In this document: piece after piece, positions 43,360 to 52,566 of the stretch | Numbering within the stretch: the stretch's first letter is position 1 | How the letters are laid out: each line of letters begins with the position of its first letter | Notes under the pieces: generated by a model | Told to the model about the DNA's origin: nothing | What the model saw: only the letters and a program-made list of their open reading frames with translations | Database searches by the model: none | From: Nocardioides aromaticivorans | GTDB taxonomy: Bacteria > Actinomycetota > Actinomycetes > Propionibacteriales > Nocardioidaceae | DNA: 64,000 bases | Reading direction: 5' to 3' | NCBI RefSeq assembly: GCF_013408525.1 | Contig: NZ_JACBZM010000001.1 | Coordinates: forward strand, 496,001 to 560,000 | Position numbers and translations under genes: made by a program

Positions 43360-44164
43360 CTGGGAGCAGCTGAGGGACCTCGCACGTGAGGTCGTGCCGC
43401 CGGAGTTCGCCACGCTGGAGCGCACCGCGCACCGGCGGCAACGGCTGGCCGGAGCGGTCGTCGCTGCCGTGGCGGCCCTGGCCCTGGTCGGTGGCGGGAT
43501 CGGCATCCTGAGCACCGGCGGCCGGGACGGCACCGTCGAGCCGGCCAAGGACCCGACCGAGACGCAGGGCGAGTCGCCGCAGGCGGTCCGGGCGTTGCCG
43601 GACGCGGCACCCGGCGAGACGTCGGTCGACGTCGCGGCCGGCCGGTACCGGGTGCCGGTCGACGGCCACCTCTCGTTCGACATCGACCTGCCGGACCGCA
43701 CCACCGCCCACGACGGCGGCCTCTTCCTCGCGACCCAGGACTTCATCGTGAAGACCGAGGTCGCCGGCGACGCGTACGGCGTCCCGCGTGATCCCTGCAC
43801 CGACCCCCGGCTCGCGCCCGTCGGACCGACCGTCGACGACCTGGTCCGGGCGCTCGTCGACCTGCCGGTCTACGAGGTGTCCCGGCCCGCGCACGTCCAG
43901 CTCGGTGGAGCCGACGCGATCTACCTGGAGGCGCGGGTGCCCGACACCTTCGACGACTCACGGTGCGAGGGCGGCGCGGTCAAGCTGCCCGGGAACCCCG
44001 AGACGGCCGTGGGCGGTCCGGCGCCCTATCTCGGGCGCTGGTGGGTCCTCGACGTGGACGGCCGACGGGTCGTCGTCCAGCAGAACTGCTGGGGATGCCC
44101 GGCCGGCCGGTTCGACGAGGCACCGCAGACGCCGCAGAGCATCACCTTCACGCCGACGGACTGA
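43352..44164 (+). CDS. Single-pass membrane protein, likely anti-sigma partner of the ECF factor
   Basis: A 270-residue type II membrane protein. A cytoplasmic stretch of about 30 residues (MADWEQLRDLAREVVPPEFA...) precedes one helix at about 33-54, and then an extracytoplasmic domain with SVDVAAGRYRVPVDGHLSFD, GDAYGVPRDPCTD, DSRCEGGAV and QQNCWGCPAGRF. There is no HxxxCxxC zinc motif, so if it restrains the sigma factor it uses a short non-classical segment. The outer domain is a close paralogue of the lipoprotein at 42051. Its end overlaps the convergent TetR gene by 17 bp. Confidence 0.82.
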   Translation: MADWEQLRDLAREVVPPEFATLERTAHRRQRLAGAVVAAVAALALVGGGIGILSTGGRDGTVEPAKDPTETQGESPQAVRALPDAAPGETSVDVAAGRYRVPVDGHLSFDIDLPDRTTAHDGGLFLATQDFIVKTEVAGDAYGVPRDPCTDPRLAPVGPTVDDLVRALVDLPVYEVSRPAHVQLGGADAIYLEARVPDTFDDSRCEGGAVKLPGNPETAVGGPAPYLGRWWVLDVDGRRVVVQQNCWGCPAGRFDEAPQTPQSITFTPTD

Positions 44165-44648
44165 CCCGCTGGCGCAGCCCGTCGAGAAGGAGCCCCAGGC
44201 CGAGGGCGAAGTCGACCGCCTCGTCGTCCTCGTGGGCGAGCACGAACCGGACCAGCGCGCGGGCCCCGACCCGGGCGAGGTCGTCGGCCGCCCCGGCCCG
44301 GTCGAGGGCGGCGCGCAGCGGCTGCTCCAGCGCCTCCGCGTCCGCGCGGTGCACCTGGGCGATGAGGAGCGCTCCGTCGCGGTGGCGCCGCATCGCGTCG
44401 CGCAGGCCGAGGCACAGCAGCTGCAGCTCGGCGTCCCACGCCATGATCTCCGCGGGCCGGCGTCCGCGCCGCAGGATCTCGTCGGCGACCGCCTGCAGCA
44501 GCGCGTCCTTGCCCGCGAAGTGGTGGTAGAGCGCGCCGGGCTGCACGCCCAGGTCGGCCGCGAGCTTGCGCATCGTCAGCCCATCGATGCCGCGCTCGTC
44601 GAGCACGGCGATCGCCCGCTCGACCACGTCCTGCCGCCGGTAGCGCAC
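44148..44648 (-). CDS. bioQ: TetR-family biotin regulator, BioQ-like
   Basis: A 166-residue TetR protein with helix-turn-helix MRKLAADLGVQPGALYHHF at about 26-44 and a short C-terminal TetR domain. It is divergent from bioYMN. Palindromes CTGAACACCGTTCAG between the two genes and CTGAACACTGTTCAG before bioB match the BioQ boxes (TGAAC-N3-GTTCA type) known from Corynebacterium and Mycobacterium. Those relatives respond to biotin status through BirA. The function is inferred from context. GTG start at 44648. Confidence 0.88.
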   Translation of the reverse strand: MRYRRQDVVERAIAVLDERGIDGLTMRKLAADLGVQPGALYHHFAGKDALLQAVADEILRRGRRPAEIMAWDAELQLLCLGLRDAMRRHRDGALLIAQVHRADAEALEQPLRAALDRAGAADDLARVGARALVRFVLAHEDDEAVDFALGLGLLLDGLRQRVSPSA

Positions 44649-44682
44649 CCGACCTCCTCGAACACCGCTCGCCGGGCCCGCT

Positions 44683-44712
44683 TTGACCCCGGTCGCGGCA
44701 CCAGCCTAACCT
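44683..44712 (+). promoter_or_regulatory. Promoter of bioYMN
   Basis: TTGACC (44683-44688) and TAACCT (44707-44712) with an 18-bp spacer. The -10 box overlaps the first two bases of the BioQ palindrome, so the bound repressor would exclude RNA polymerase. Confidence 0.65.
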
Positions 44713-44725
44713 GAACACCGTTCAG
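44711..44725. promoter_or_regulatory. BioQ operator 1
   Basis: CTGAAC-ACC-GTTCAG, a perfect 6-3-6 palindrome between bioQ and bioY. It is placed to repress both bioYMN and bioQ itself. Confidence 0.85.
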
Positions 44726-44776
44726 TTCGCGCGGCCGTCGAGCCGCGATCCCCCCGAGCACCCCTGAGAGTGGACG

Positions 44777-45367
44777 ATGAACCGCCGTACCCCCACCACC
44801 GACGTCGCCCTGGTCGCCGGCTTCGCCGCGTTGATCGCCGTGTGCGCCCTGCTCCCCGAGATCAAGACCGGGGTGGGCGTCCCCTACTCGCTGCAGACCT
44901 TCGGCGTCCTGCTCGCCGGCGCCGTGCTCGGCCCCGTGCGGGGCTTCCTCGCGGTCGTCCTCTACCTCGTCGCCGGCCTCGTGCTGCCGATCTACTCGGG
45001 GGGCACCTCCGGCATCGCGCACTACAGCGGCCTCACCGCCGGCTACCTGGTGGCCTTCCCGCTGGCCGCCGCACTGTGCGGCTATCTCGTGCACCGCAAG
45101 CGCGAGAACGCCACGCAGTTCGCGGTCGTCTTCACCTGCGGCCTGCTCAGCAGCGTGGTGTTCATCCACACCCTCGGCCCGCTCAACCTCGCGTGGCGCG
45201 GCGACATGGGCATCAAGGACGCCTTCGTCATCGACACCGCCTACTTCCCGGGCGACATCGCCAAGAACGTCGTGATGGCGCTGGTCGCCACCGCGGTGCA
45301 CCGCGCCTTCCCCGACCTGGTCGCGCGCCGGACGAGGTCGCAGGAGCCGGTCGCGGCCACCGCATGA
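44777..45367 (+). CDS. bioY: Biotin ECF transporter substrate-binding subunit
   Basis: A 196-residue, six-helix S-component that binds biotin. Family marks are PYSLQTFGVLLAGAVLGPVR, GLVLPIYSGGTSGI and YFPGDIAKNVVMALVATAVH near the C-terminus. Its stop overlaps bioM (ATGA). With BioM (ATPase) and BioN (transmembrane coupling protein) it forms an energised importer. ATG at 44777 is preceded by GAGAG. Confidence 0.96.
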   Translation: MNRRTPTTDVALVAGFAALIAVCALLPEIKTGVGVPYSLQTFGVLLAGAVLGPVRGFLAVVLYLVAGLVLPIYSGGTSGIAHYSGLTAGYLVAFPLAAALCGYLVHRKRENATQFAVVFTCGLLSSVVFIHTLGPLNLAWRGDMGIKDAFVIDTAYFPGDIAKNVVMALVATAVHRAFPDLVARRTRSQEPVAATA

Positions 45368-46065
45368 GCCGGATCGAGCTCGACCGGGTCGTCGTCCGGG
45401 CAGCGACGCCGGGTGGCCCCACGCCGGAGGTCACCGTGCTGCACGAGACCTCGCTCGAGCTGACCGAGCAGCGGATCGCCCTCGTCGGCCCCAACGGCTC
45501 CGGCAAGTCGACCCTCGCCCGGCTCGTCAACGGGCTCGTCGAGCCCACGTCCGGGCGGGTCGTCGTCGACGGTCTCGACGTCGCCCGCAAGGGCCGGGAG
45601 GTGCGACGCCGGGTCGGCTTCGTCTTCACCGACCCGACGGCGCAGCTGGTGATGCCGACGGTGCTGGAGGACGTCGCGCTGTCGCTGCGCCACCGGGTCC
45701 GCGGACGCGAGGAGCGGGCCGCCGCGGCGCGGGAGGTGCTGACGTCGTACGGGCTGGAGGGGCTGGGCGAGCGCAGCGTGCACGCACTGTCGGGCGGCCA
45801 GCGCCAGCTGCTCGCCATCGCCGGCGTACTGGCCACCGATCCCGCGATCCTCGTCGCCGACGAGCCCACGACGCTGCTCGACCTCCGCAACGCCCGCCGG
45901 ATCGGCGACCTGCTGCTGGGGCTCCCCCAGCAGCTGGTCGTCGCGACGCACGACCTCGACCTCGCGCTGCGCTGTGACCGCGCGCTCCTCGTCGACGACG
46001 GTCGCGTGGTCGCCGACGGTGCGCCCGCCGAGGTGGTCGCGCACTACCGCGCCGGCGCGAGCTGA
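45364..46065 (+). CDS. bioM: Biotin ECF transporter ATP-binding subunit
   Basis: A 233-residue ABC ATPase of the ECF type. Walker A is VGPNGSGKSTLARLVNG, the Q-loop segment is FTDPTAQLVMPTV, the signature is LSGGQRQLLAIAGVLA, Walker B is ILVADEPTTLLDLR and the switch His is in VATHDLDLA. It overlaps bioY and lies 8 bp before bioN. Confidence 0.95.
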   Translation: MSRIELDRVVVRAATPGGPTPEVTVLHETSLELTEQRIALVGPNGSGKSTLARLVNGLVEPTSGRVVVDGLDVARKGREVRRRVGFVFTDPTAQLVMPTVLEDVALSLRHRVRGREERAAAAREVLTSYGLEGLGERSVHALSGGQRQLLAIAGVLATDPAILVADEPTTLLDLRNARRIGDLLLGLPQQLVVATHDLDLALRCDRALLVDDGRVVADGAPAEVVAHYRAGAS

Positions 46066-46073
46066 GGCGCCCG

Positions 46074-46685
46074 GTGGCAGCCAGCCCGCTCGGCGACTAC
46101 CAGCCCGGCACCTCCGTCCTGCACCGGCTGCCCGTCGGCGCCAAGCTGCTCGGGCTGCTGGTCCTCAGCGCGGCCGGCGTCGCCCTGCGCGGGGTCCCGA
46201 CGACGGCGACGCTGCTGGCTCTCGGACTGCTGGCCTGCGCGGTGGCGGGCGTACGGCTGCTGCGGGCGGCCCGGGCGCTGCGGGGCGTGGCGATCGGCCT
46301 GGCGCTGCTGGCGGCGTACCAGTGCTGGCAGCAGGGCGGCGAGCGGGCGTTCGTCGTGGTCGGCAGCCTGGTGGCGATGGTGCTGCTCGCGACGGCCTTC
46401 ACCACGACGACGTCGATCGAGCGGATGGTCGACGCGATCACCCGGTGGCTCGAGCCGTTCCGCGCCCTCGGCGTGCGGCCCGAGCTGGTCGCGCTGGCCT
46501 TCTCGCTGCTCGTCCGCGGCATCCCGCTGACGCTCGAGATCGCGGCCGAGACGCGGGACGCCGCCCGGGCGCGTGGGCTCGAGCGGAGCCCTCGCGCGTA
46601 CCTCACCCCGCTGGTGATCCGGGTGGTCGCGCACGCGCGGGCGACGGGCGAGGCGCTGCACGCGCGGGGCATCGGCGACGACTGA
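46074..46685 (+). CDS. bioN: Biotin ECF transporter transmembrane (T) subunit
   Basis: A 203-residue CbiQ/EcfT-family protein. [20 protein letters not shown] is the typical N-terminus, followed by four to five helices. The two coupling-helix Arg motifs that dock on the ATPase are [14 protein letters not shown] and [12 protein letters not shown]. The start is GTG at 46074. It is the last gene of bioYMN; a new promoter and BioQ box follow. Confidence 0.93.
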   Translation: MAASPLGDYQPGTSVLHRLPVGAKLLGLLVLSAAGVALRGVPTTATLLALGLLACAVAGVRLLRAARALRGVAIGLALLAAYQCWQQGGERAFVVVGSLVAMVLLATAFTTTTSIERMVDAITRWLEPFRALGVRPELVALAFSLLVRGIPLTLEIAAETRDAARARGLERSPRAYLTPLVIRVVAHARATGEALHARGIGDD

Positions 46686-46703
46686 CCCGGCCCCGGGACG
46701 GTC

Positions 46704-46732
46704 TCGACGTGCCGGCCGATCCCGGCTATCCT
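46704..46732 (+). promoter_or_regulatory. Promoter of bioBAFD
   Basis: TCGACG and TATCCT with a 17-bp spacer, about 50 bp before the bioB ATG. The second BioQ palindrome begins 6 bp after the -10 box, over the expected transcription start. Confidence 0.6.
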
Positions 46733-46738
46733 TCCCAC

Positions 46739-46753
46739 CTGAACACTGTTCAG
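46739..46753. promoter_or_regulatory. BioQ operator 2
   Basis: CTGAAC-ACT-GTTCAG differs from operator 1 by one central base. It overlaps the likely bioB transcription start. Confidence 0.85.
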
Positions 46754-46782
46754 TTAGGCCGCCTCGCCCGCAAGGAGCACCC

Positions 46783-47985
46783 ATGACCACGAACTTCGAC
46801 GCGCTCGCGACCCGCATCCTCGAGGGCGGCGCCGCGACCGAGGCGGACGCGCTCGCGGTGCTCCGGGCGCCCGACCACGAGCTGATGTTCCTCGTCGCGG
46901 CGGCCGGACGGCTGCGCCGCGAGCACTTCGGCAACACCGTCAAGGTCAACTACCTCGTCAACCTGAAGTCGGGCCTGTGCCCCGAGAACTGCAACTACTG
47001 CAGCCAGGCGATGGGCTCCGAGGCGCCGATCCTCAAGTACTCCTACCTGTCGAAGGACGAGACCCTCAAGCAGGCCGGCGCCGGCCTGCGCGGCGGCGCG
47101 ACCCGCGTCTGCATGGTGTCGTCGGGCCGCGGTCCCTCCGACCGCGACATCGACAAGGTCGTCGAGATGACCGAGGCCCTCAAGGACGAGTACGACGGCG
47201 TGGAGGTCTGTGCCTGCCTCGGGCTGCTCAAGGACGGGCAGGCCGAGCGGCTCAAGTCGGCCGGCGTCGACGCCTACAACCACAACATCAACACGGCCGA
47301 GTCCCACCACGACAACATCGTCCAGACCCACACCTACGCCGACCGCGTCGACACGATCGGCAAGGCGAAGTCGGCCGGGCTGTCGCCCTGCTCCGGCCTG
47401 ATCGCCGGGCTCGGCGAGACCGACGAGCAGCTCGTGGAGGCGCTCTTCGCGCTGAAGGCGCTCGACACCGACTCGATCCCGGTGAACTTCCTGATGCCGT
47501 TCGACGGGACGCCGTACCAGAACACGTGGGAGCTCTCCCCCACCCGCTGCGTGAAGATCCTGACGATGGCGCGCTTCGTGTGCCCCGACAAGGAGATCCG
47601 CATCGCCGGCGGCCGCGAGATGCACCTGCGCACGCTGCAGGCGACCGCGCTGCACGTCGCCAACTCGATCTTCCTCGGCGACTACCTCACCTCCGAGGGC
47701 CAGGACGCGCTCGCCGACCTGCACATGCTGCGCGACAACGGCTTCTCGATCCTCGGCCTCGACGACGCCGGCTTCGCCGAGCTGATCGCGACCCACGAGG
47801 CCAACGCGGCCACCGTCCACCGCGCGCACGCGACGACGCCGTGCGGCTCGTCCGCCGGCACCGGCTGCGGCGACGGGTGCGGCGGCTGCTCGGTCGCCCA
47901 GGCGCCCGCCCCGTCGTCGGCCGAGGACAACAAGCCGGTGATCCGCGCGCGGGGCGCGGGCACCGAGGTCGCCGCCAACGCCTGA
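46783..47985 (+). CDS. bioB: Biotin synthase with a Cys-rich C-terminal extension
   Basis: A 400-residue radical-SAM enzyme that inserts sulfur into dethiobiotin. The SAM-cluster motif [10 protein letters not shown] is near residue 67. Other BioB marks are [39 protein letters not shown] and [12 protein letters not shown] with AGGREMHLR. Beyond the usual end (about residue 345) is a 50-residue tail with [16 protein letters not shown], four cysteines spaced C-x7-C-x3-C-x2-C. It starts at the ATG 46783 with an AAGGAG site and leads bioBAFD. Confidence 0.96.
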   Translation: MTTNFDALATRILEGGAATEADALAVLRAPDHELMFLVAAAGRLRREHFGNTVKVNYLVNLKSGLCPENCNYCSQAMGSEAPILKYSYLSKDETLKQAGAGLRGGATRVCMVSSGRGPSDRDIDKVVEMTEALKDEYDGVEVCACLGLLKDGQAERLKSAGVDAYNHNINTAESHHDNIVQTHTYADRVDTIGKAKSAGLSPCSGLIAGLGETDEQLVEALFALKALDTDSIPVNFLMPFDGTPYQNTWELSPTRCVKILTMARFVCPDKEIRIAGGREMHLRTLQATALHVANSIFLGDYLTSEGQDALADLHMLRDNGFSILGLDDAGFAELIATHEANAATVHRAHATTPCGSSAGTGCGDGCGGCSVAQAPAPSSAEDNKPVIRARGAGTEVAANA

Positions 47986-47989
47986 GCCC

Positions 47990-49282
47990 ATGACCGCCGT
48001 AGCCGCCGACGTGCTCGCGTTCGACCGCGCGCACCTCTGGCACCCGTACACGTCGATGACCGAGCCCACCCCGGTGCGGCTGGTCACCGGCGCGTCCGGC
48101 GCGCGCCTCCGGCTCGGCGACGTGTACGACGGCCGCGAGGTCGTCGACGGCATGTCGTCGTGGTGGTCGGCGATCCACGGCTACCGCCACCCGGTCCTCG
48201 ACGCGGCCCTGCGCGAGCAGGCCGCGGAGTTCTCCCACGTGATGTTCGGCGGGCTGACCCACGCGCCGGCCGTGGAGCTGGGCAGCCGGCTGGTCGCGAT
48301 GACGCCCGAGCCGCTGGAGCGGGTCTTCCTCGCCGACTCCGGCTCGGTGTCGGTCGAGGTCGCGATGAAGATGGTGCTGCAGTACCAGCGTGGGGTCGGC
48401 CGGCCCGACCGCACCCGGATGCTCACCGTCCTCGGCGGCTACCACGGCGACACCTTCGACTGCATGAGCGTCACCGACCCGGTCGGCGGGATGCACGCGA
48501 TGTGGCAGGGCCTCCTGCCGCAGCAGGTGTTCTCTCCCCAGCCGCCGGCCGCTGCCGCACCGGACGCCGACATCGCGCAGTGGGCGACGACGCTGCGCCA
48601 CGTCGCCGACCAGCACCACCACGAGCTCGCCGGCATCATCGTCGAGCCACTGCTGCAGGGCGCCGGTGGCATGTGGCCCTACCCGCCCGCGTGCCTGCAG
48701 GTGCTGCGGGAGGTCGCCGACGAGCACGGCCTCCTGCTCGTGTTCGACGAGATCGCCACCGGATTCGGCCGCACCGGCCACCTCTTCGTCAGCGAGCTGG
48801 TCACCCCCGACATCCTCTGCGTCGGCAAGGCGCTGACCGGCGGCTATCTCACCCTCGCCGCCGTCCTCACCACCGACGCCGTCGCGCGGGGCATCTCCGC
48901 CAGCGAGTCGGGGGTCGTGATGCACGGGCCGACCTTCATGGGCAACCCGCTGGCGTGCGCGGTCGCGAGCGCGTCGATCGACGTGCTCCTCGGCCAGGAC
49001 TGGGCCGCGACCGTCGGCCACATCGGCGACCGGCTGTCGTCCGGCCTGGCGCCGCTGCGCGACCTGCCGGGCGTGCGCGACGTGCGCACCCTCGGTGCGG
49101 TCGGTGTCGTCCAGCTCGACCACGACGTCGACGTGGTGGCGGCGACCGAGGCGGCCATCGAGGCGGGCGTGTGGCTGCGGCCCTTCCGGGACCTGGTCTA
49201 CGCGATGCCGCCCTATGTCATCAGCGACGACGAGCTGGACACGCTCGTCGCAGGGATCGGAGCGGCGGTGCGTGCCGGATGA
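47990..49282 (+). CDS. bioA: Adenosylmethionine--8-amino-7-oxononanoate aminotransferase
   Basis: A 430-residue PLP aminotransferase that makes 7,8-diaminopelargonate, using SAM as amino donor. [18 protein letters not shown] is the BioA N-terminus, [18 protein letters not shown] follows, [15 protein letters not shown] is the PLP-Asp region, and [16 protein letters not shown] carries the PLP lysine. It starts 4 bp after bioB and overlaps bioF (ATGA). Confidence 0.96.
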   Translation: MTAVAADVLAFDRAHLWHPYTSMTEPTPVRLVTGASGARLRLGDVYDGREVVDGMSSWWSAIHGYRHPVLDAALREQAAEFSHVMFGGLTHAPAVELGSRLVAMTPEPLERVFLADSGSVSVEVAMKMVLQYQRGVGRPDRTRMLTVLGGYHGDTFDCMSVTDPVGGMHAMWQGLLPQQVFSPQPPAAAAPDADIAQWATTLRHVADQHHHELAGIIVEPLLQGAGGMWPYPPACLQVLREVADEHGLLLVFDEIATGFGRTGHLFVSELVTPDILCVGKALTGGYLTLAAVLTTDAVARGISASESGVVMHGPTFMGNPLACAVASASIDVLLGQDWAATVGHIGDRLSSGLAPLRDLPGVRDVRTLGAVGVVQLDHDVDVVAATEAAIEAGVWLRPFRDLVYAMPPYVISDDELDTLVAGIGAAVRAG

Positions 49283-50406
49283 GTGCGTGGCAGGACTGGC
49301 TCGCGGCTGAGGCGAGCAAGCGGGAGGAGGCCGGGCTGACCCGGCGGCTGCGTGAGCGGTCCGCCGACGACCCGACGATCGACCTCGCCGGCAACGACTA
49401 CCTCGGCCTCGCCCGGGACCCGGGTGTCCGGCAGGCGGCGGCCGACGCCGCGCTGGCGTGGGGCTCGGGAGCGAGCGCGTCGCGCCTCGTGACGGGCACC
49501 TTCGCCCTGCACGCCGAGCTCGAGCAGGAGCTCGCCGACTACCTCGGCCAGCCCTCGGCGCTGGTGTTCTCGACCGGCTACCACGCCAACCTCGCGATCG
49601 TCACCGCCCTCGCCGACCGCACGGTCCGGGTCATCTCCGACGCGCACATCCATGCCTCGCTGGTCGACGCGGTGCGCCTCTCGCGCGCGGCCCTGACGGT
49701 GGTGCCGCACAGCGACGTGGACGCCGTCCACGCCGGCCTGGTCGTCGCGGCGGAGGCCGGGGAGCGGGCCATCGTGCTCGTCGAGTCCGTCTACTCCGTG
49801 CTCGGCGACGCCGCTCCGCTGGTCGAGCTGGCCGCCCTCTGCGAGGAGTACGACGCCCTGCTGGTCGTCGACGAGGCGCACGGCGTCGGCGTCCACGGCC
49901 CCGGCCTGGTCGCCACGCTCGGCCTGGCCGGCCTGCCGCACGTCGTCGTCAGCGCCACCCTGTCGAAGTCGCTCGGCAGCCAGGGTGGCGCGATCCTGGG
50001 CCCGGCCGCGCTGCGCGAGCACCTGGTCAACCGGGCGCGGCCGTTCATCTTCGACACCGGCCTCGCACCCGCCGCGACCGCCGGCGCGCTGGCCGCGCTC
50101 CGCGAGATCCGTCGCCGTCCCGAGCTGGGCGAGACCGTGCGGACCCGGGTCGCGGCCCTGGCCGACGCGCTCGGGGTGGTCGCACCCGCGGGCGCGGTGC
50201 TGTCGGTGCCGATGTCGTCGCCGCAGGCGGCGGTGGCCGCCCAGGCCGCCGCCCTCGAGGCCGGCCTGCGGGTCGGCTGCTTCCGCCCGCCGTCCGTCCC
50301 CGACGGCATCTCGCGGCTGCGGATCACGGTCACCGCCGGGGTGCCGGCCGACGACTGGGCGCGCGCGGTCGACGTCCTCGTCGAGCTCGTGAAGGAGCAC
50401 CAGTGA
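49279..50406 (+). CDS. bioF: 8-amino-7-oxononanoate synthase
   Basis: A 375-residue alpha-oxoamine synthase condensing pimeloyl thioester with alanine. [48 protein letters not shown] and the PLP-lysine segment [17 protein letters not shown] are present. It overlaps bioA at its start and bioD (GTGA) at its end. bioC/bioH-type pimeloyl genes are not in the window. Confidence 0.95.
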   Translation: MSAWQDWLAAEASKREEAGLTRRLRERSADDPTIDLAGNDYLGLARDPGVRQAAADAALAWGSGASASRLVTGTFALHAELEQELADYLGQPSALVFSTGYHANLAIVTALADRTVRVISDAHIHASLVDAVRLSRAALTVVPHSDVDAVHAGLVVAAEAGERAIVLVESVYSVLGDAAPLVELAALCEEYDALLVVDEAHGVGVHGPGLVATLGLAGLPHVVVSATLSKSLGSQGGAILGPAALREHLVNRARPFIFDTGLAPAATAGALAALREIRRRPELGETVRTRVAALADALGVVAPAGAVLSVPMSSPQAAVAAQAAALEAGLRVGCFRPPSVPDGISRLRITVTAGVPADDWARAVDVLVELVKEHQ

Positions 50407-51116
50407 CCCGCGTCGTGGTGGTCACCGGCACGGACACCGGCGTCGGGAAGACGATCGCGACCGCTGCCCTCGCCGCCCGTGCCGCGGCGGCCGGCGAGCG
50501 GGTGCTCGTCGTGAAGCCGGTGCAGACCGGGATCGGCGGCGACGACCCGGACGTCCCCGACGTCGACACCGTGCGGTCGCTCGCCGGCGTGGACGCCGTG
50601 CAGCTCGTCGCGCTGGACGAGCCGCTGGCCCCCGACACCGCCGCCCGCCGCCAGGGCGTGGCGATCCCCTCCGTGCGCCAGCACGTGGCGCGGATCCGCG
50701 AGCTGCTGCCGTCGTACGACCTGGTCCTGGTCGAAGGAGCCGGCGGCCTCCTCGTGCGCCTCGACGCCGAGGGCGGCACCCTCCTCGACATCGCCCGCGA
50801 CCTGACCTTCGCCCTGCGCCGCCGGGGACCCGACGGCGTCGTCTCCTCACCCGTCGAGGTCGTCGTCGTCACCCGCGCGGGCCTCGGCACCCTCAACCAC
50901 ACCGAGCTCACCGTCACCGCCCTCCGCGCGGTCCAGGTCGAGCCCGCCGGGCTGGTCATCGGCTCCTGGCCCTCCACCCCCGGTCTGGCGGAGACCTGCA
51001 ACCGCGCCGACCTCACCCGCATCACCGGCGTCCCCGTGCTCGCCGTGGTCCCCGAGGGGGCGGGCTCCCTCCCCGGCGACGACTTCCGAGCCGCCGCACC
51101 CACCTGGTTCGCCTGA
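50403..51116 (+). CDS. bioD: Dethiobiotin synthetase
   Basis: A 237-residue ATP-dependent carboxylase closing the ureido ring of dethiobiotin. The P-loop is VTGTDTGVGKTIATAALAAR at about 6-25, VKPVQTG follows, and LVEGAGGLLVRLDAEG binds the diamine and metal. GTG start overlaps the bioF stop. It is the last gene of bioBAFD, so the whole dethiobiotin-to-biotin branch is here. Confidence 0.95.
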   Translation: MTRVVVVTGTDTGVGKTIATAALAARAAAAGERVLVVKPVQTGIGGDDPDVPDVDTVRSLAGVDAVQLVALDEPLAPDTAARRQGVAIPSVRQHVARIRELLPSYDLVLVEGAGGLLVRLDAEGGTLLDIARDLTFALRRRGPDGVVSSPVEVVVVTRAGLGTLNHTELTVTALRAVQVEPAGLVIGSWPSTPGLAETCNRADLTRITGVPVLAVVPEGAGSLPGDDFRAAAPTWFA

Positions 51117-51126
51117 TCGCTCGCGG

Positions 51127-52551
51127 CTACCAGAGCGGCGGGCGGCGGTCCTGCCAGGGCAGCGCGGCCTCGAGCTGGGCGGCCAGTGAGAGCAGCAGCT
51201 CCTCCTCGGCGGGGCGGGCGGCGAGCATCATGCCGATGGGCAGGCCGGCGGCGGACTGGTGCAGCGGCAGCGAGATCGCCGGCATGCCGGTGACATTCCA
51301 GGCCGAGGTCCACGGGGTGAAGCGCTTCTGCGCCTCGAAGTCGGCGGCCGGGTCGGCGTCGTCGCGGATCGCCCCGACGGGCAGCGGCACGGTCGCGAGG
51401 GTCGGCGTCAGCACGATGTCGTACGGCGCCAGGGCGACCAGCGCCTCGCCGGCGAAGCGCCGCAGCTGACCGATGGCGAGCCCGAACTCCGGGCCGGAGA
51501 CCGCCGTGCCGCGCTCCCCCAGCCACCGGGTGAGCGGGCGGACCAGCTCCGCCTGCGCCGCCGACAGCGGCACCGTCGACATGGCGGTCAGCACCGCCCA
51601 GCAGGTCTCGAACACCGGCACCGCCTCGGGTGGGATCGGCACGGGCACGTCCTCGACCACGTGGCCGAGCGACGACAGCAGCCGCGTCGTGGCGTCGTAG
51701 GCGGCGAGCACCTCGGGGTCGACCTCGACGTCCGCGATCACCGGGGTGTCGAAGCAGGCGATGCGGAGCCGGCCGGGGTCGCGGCCGGCGGCCGCGAGGA
51801 AGGTGCCGGACGGCTCGGGCGCCCAGGCGGGGTCGCCGGCCCGCCGCCCGGCCAGCACGTCGAGCAGGGCCGCCGCGTCGGCGACCGTGCGGGCGATCGA
51901 GCCCGACGTGGCGAGGCCGACCGGGTCGCCGTACATCGGGAAGCCGCTGATCCGGCCGCGGGTCGGCTTGAGGCCGACGAGACCGCAGCAGGCGGCCGGG
52001 ATCCGGATCGAGCCGCCGCCGTCGGAGCCCTGGGCGACGGAGACCAGCCCGGCCGCGACCGCCGACGCGGCCCCTCCCGACGAGCCGCCCGCCATCCGCG
52101 AGGTGTCCCACGGGGTGACGGCGGCCGGCCGGCCCTCCGGCTCGGTGTAGCAGGGCGAGCCGAACTCCGGCGTGCTGGTCTTGCCGAGGCTGACCATCCC
52201 GGCGTCCTCGATCGCCAGGGTCACGCCGTCGGAGACCTCCGGCACGTAGTCGGCGAAGGCCGGCGACCCGAAGGCCGTCGGCACGCCCCGGGTCAGGTTG
52301 AGGTCCTTGATCGCCGTCGGTACGCCGGCCAGCGGCGACGCCCCGTCGCCGACCGGTCCGACGGCCGCGACCTCGCGGGCCCGGCGCCGCGCGGCGTCCG
52401 GGTCGAGGAAGGCGAACGCGCCGTCGACGTACTCCCTGGGGAGACGCGCGGCGCGTTCGAGGTAGTGCTCGGTGAGCTCGACCGCACTGATCTCGCCGGA
52501 GCGGATCAGGGCGCCCTGCTCGAGGGCGGTCAGGTCGTGGAGATCGGCCAC
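51127..52551 (-). CDS. Amidase-signature hydrolase
   Basis: A 474-residue amidase-signature enzyme. The catalytic triad is Lys in VPTAIKDLNL, the cis-Ser in MAGGSSGGAASAVAAGLVSV and the nucleophile Ser in GSDGGGSIRIPAACCGLVG. PTRGRISGFP follows. The family includes GatA, but no gatB or gatC is adjacent and the C-terminus is that of stand-alone amidases, so a small amide or ester substrate is likely. GTG start at 52551 has TAGGGT 6 nt upstream. It is convergent with bioD (10-bp gap). Confidence 0.88.
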   Translation of the reverse strand: MADLHDLTALEQGALIRSGEISAVELTEHYLERAARLPREYVDGAFAFLDPDAARRRAREVAAVGPVGDGASPLAGVPTAIKDLNLTRGVPTAFGSPAFADYVPEVSDGVTLAIEDAGMVSLGKTSTPEFGSPCYTEPEGRPAAVTPWDTSRMAGGSSGGAASAVAAGLVSVAQGSDGGGSIRIPAACCGLVGLKPTRGRISGFPMYGDPVGLATSGSIARTVADAAALLDVLAGRRAGDPAWAPEPSGTFLAAAGRDPGRLRIACFDTPVIADVEVDPEVLAAYDATTRLLSSLGHVVEDVPVPIPPEAVPVFETCWAVLTAMSTVPLSAAQAELVRPLTRWLGERGTAVSGPEFGLAIGQLRRFAGEALVALAPYDIVLTPTLATVPLPVGAIRDDADPAADFEAQKRFTPWTSAWNVTGMPAISLPLHQSAAGLPIGMMLAARPAEEELLLSLAAQLEAALPWQDRRPPLW

Positions 52552-52557
52552 GACCTG

Positions 52558-52563
52558 ACCCTA
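52558..52563 (-). promoter_or_regulatory. -10 box of a leaderless-type promoter for the amidase
   Basis: TAGGGT on the minus strand at -12 to -7 from the GTG at 52551, just before dispersed-repeat copy 2. Confidence 0.5.
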
Positions 52564-52566
52564 GTG

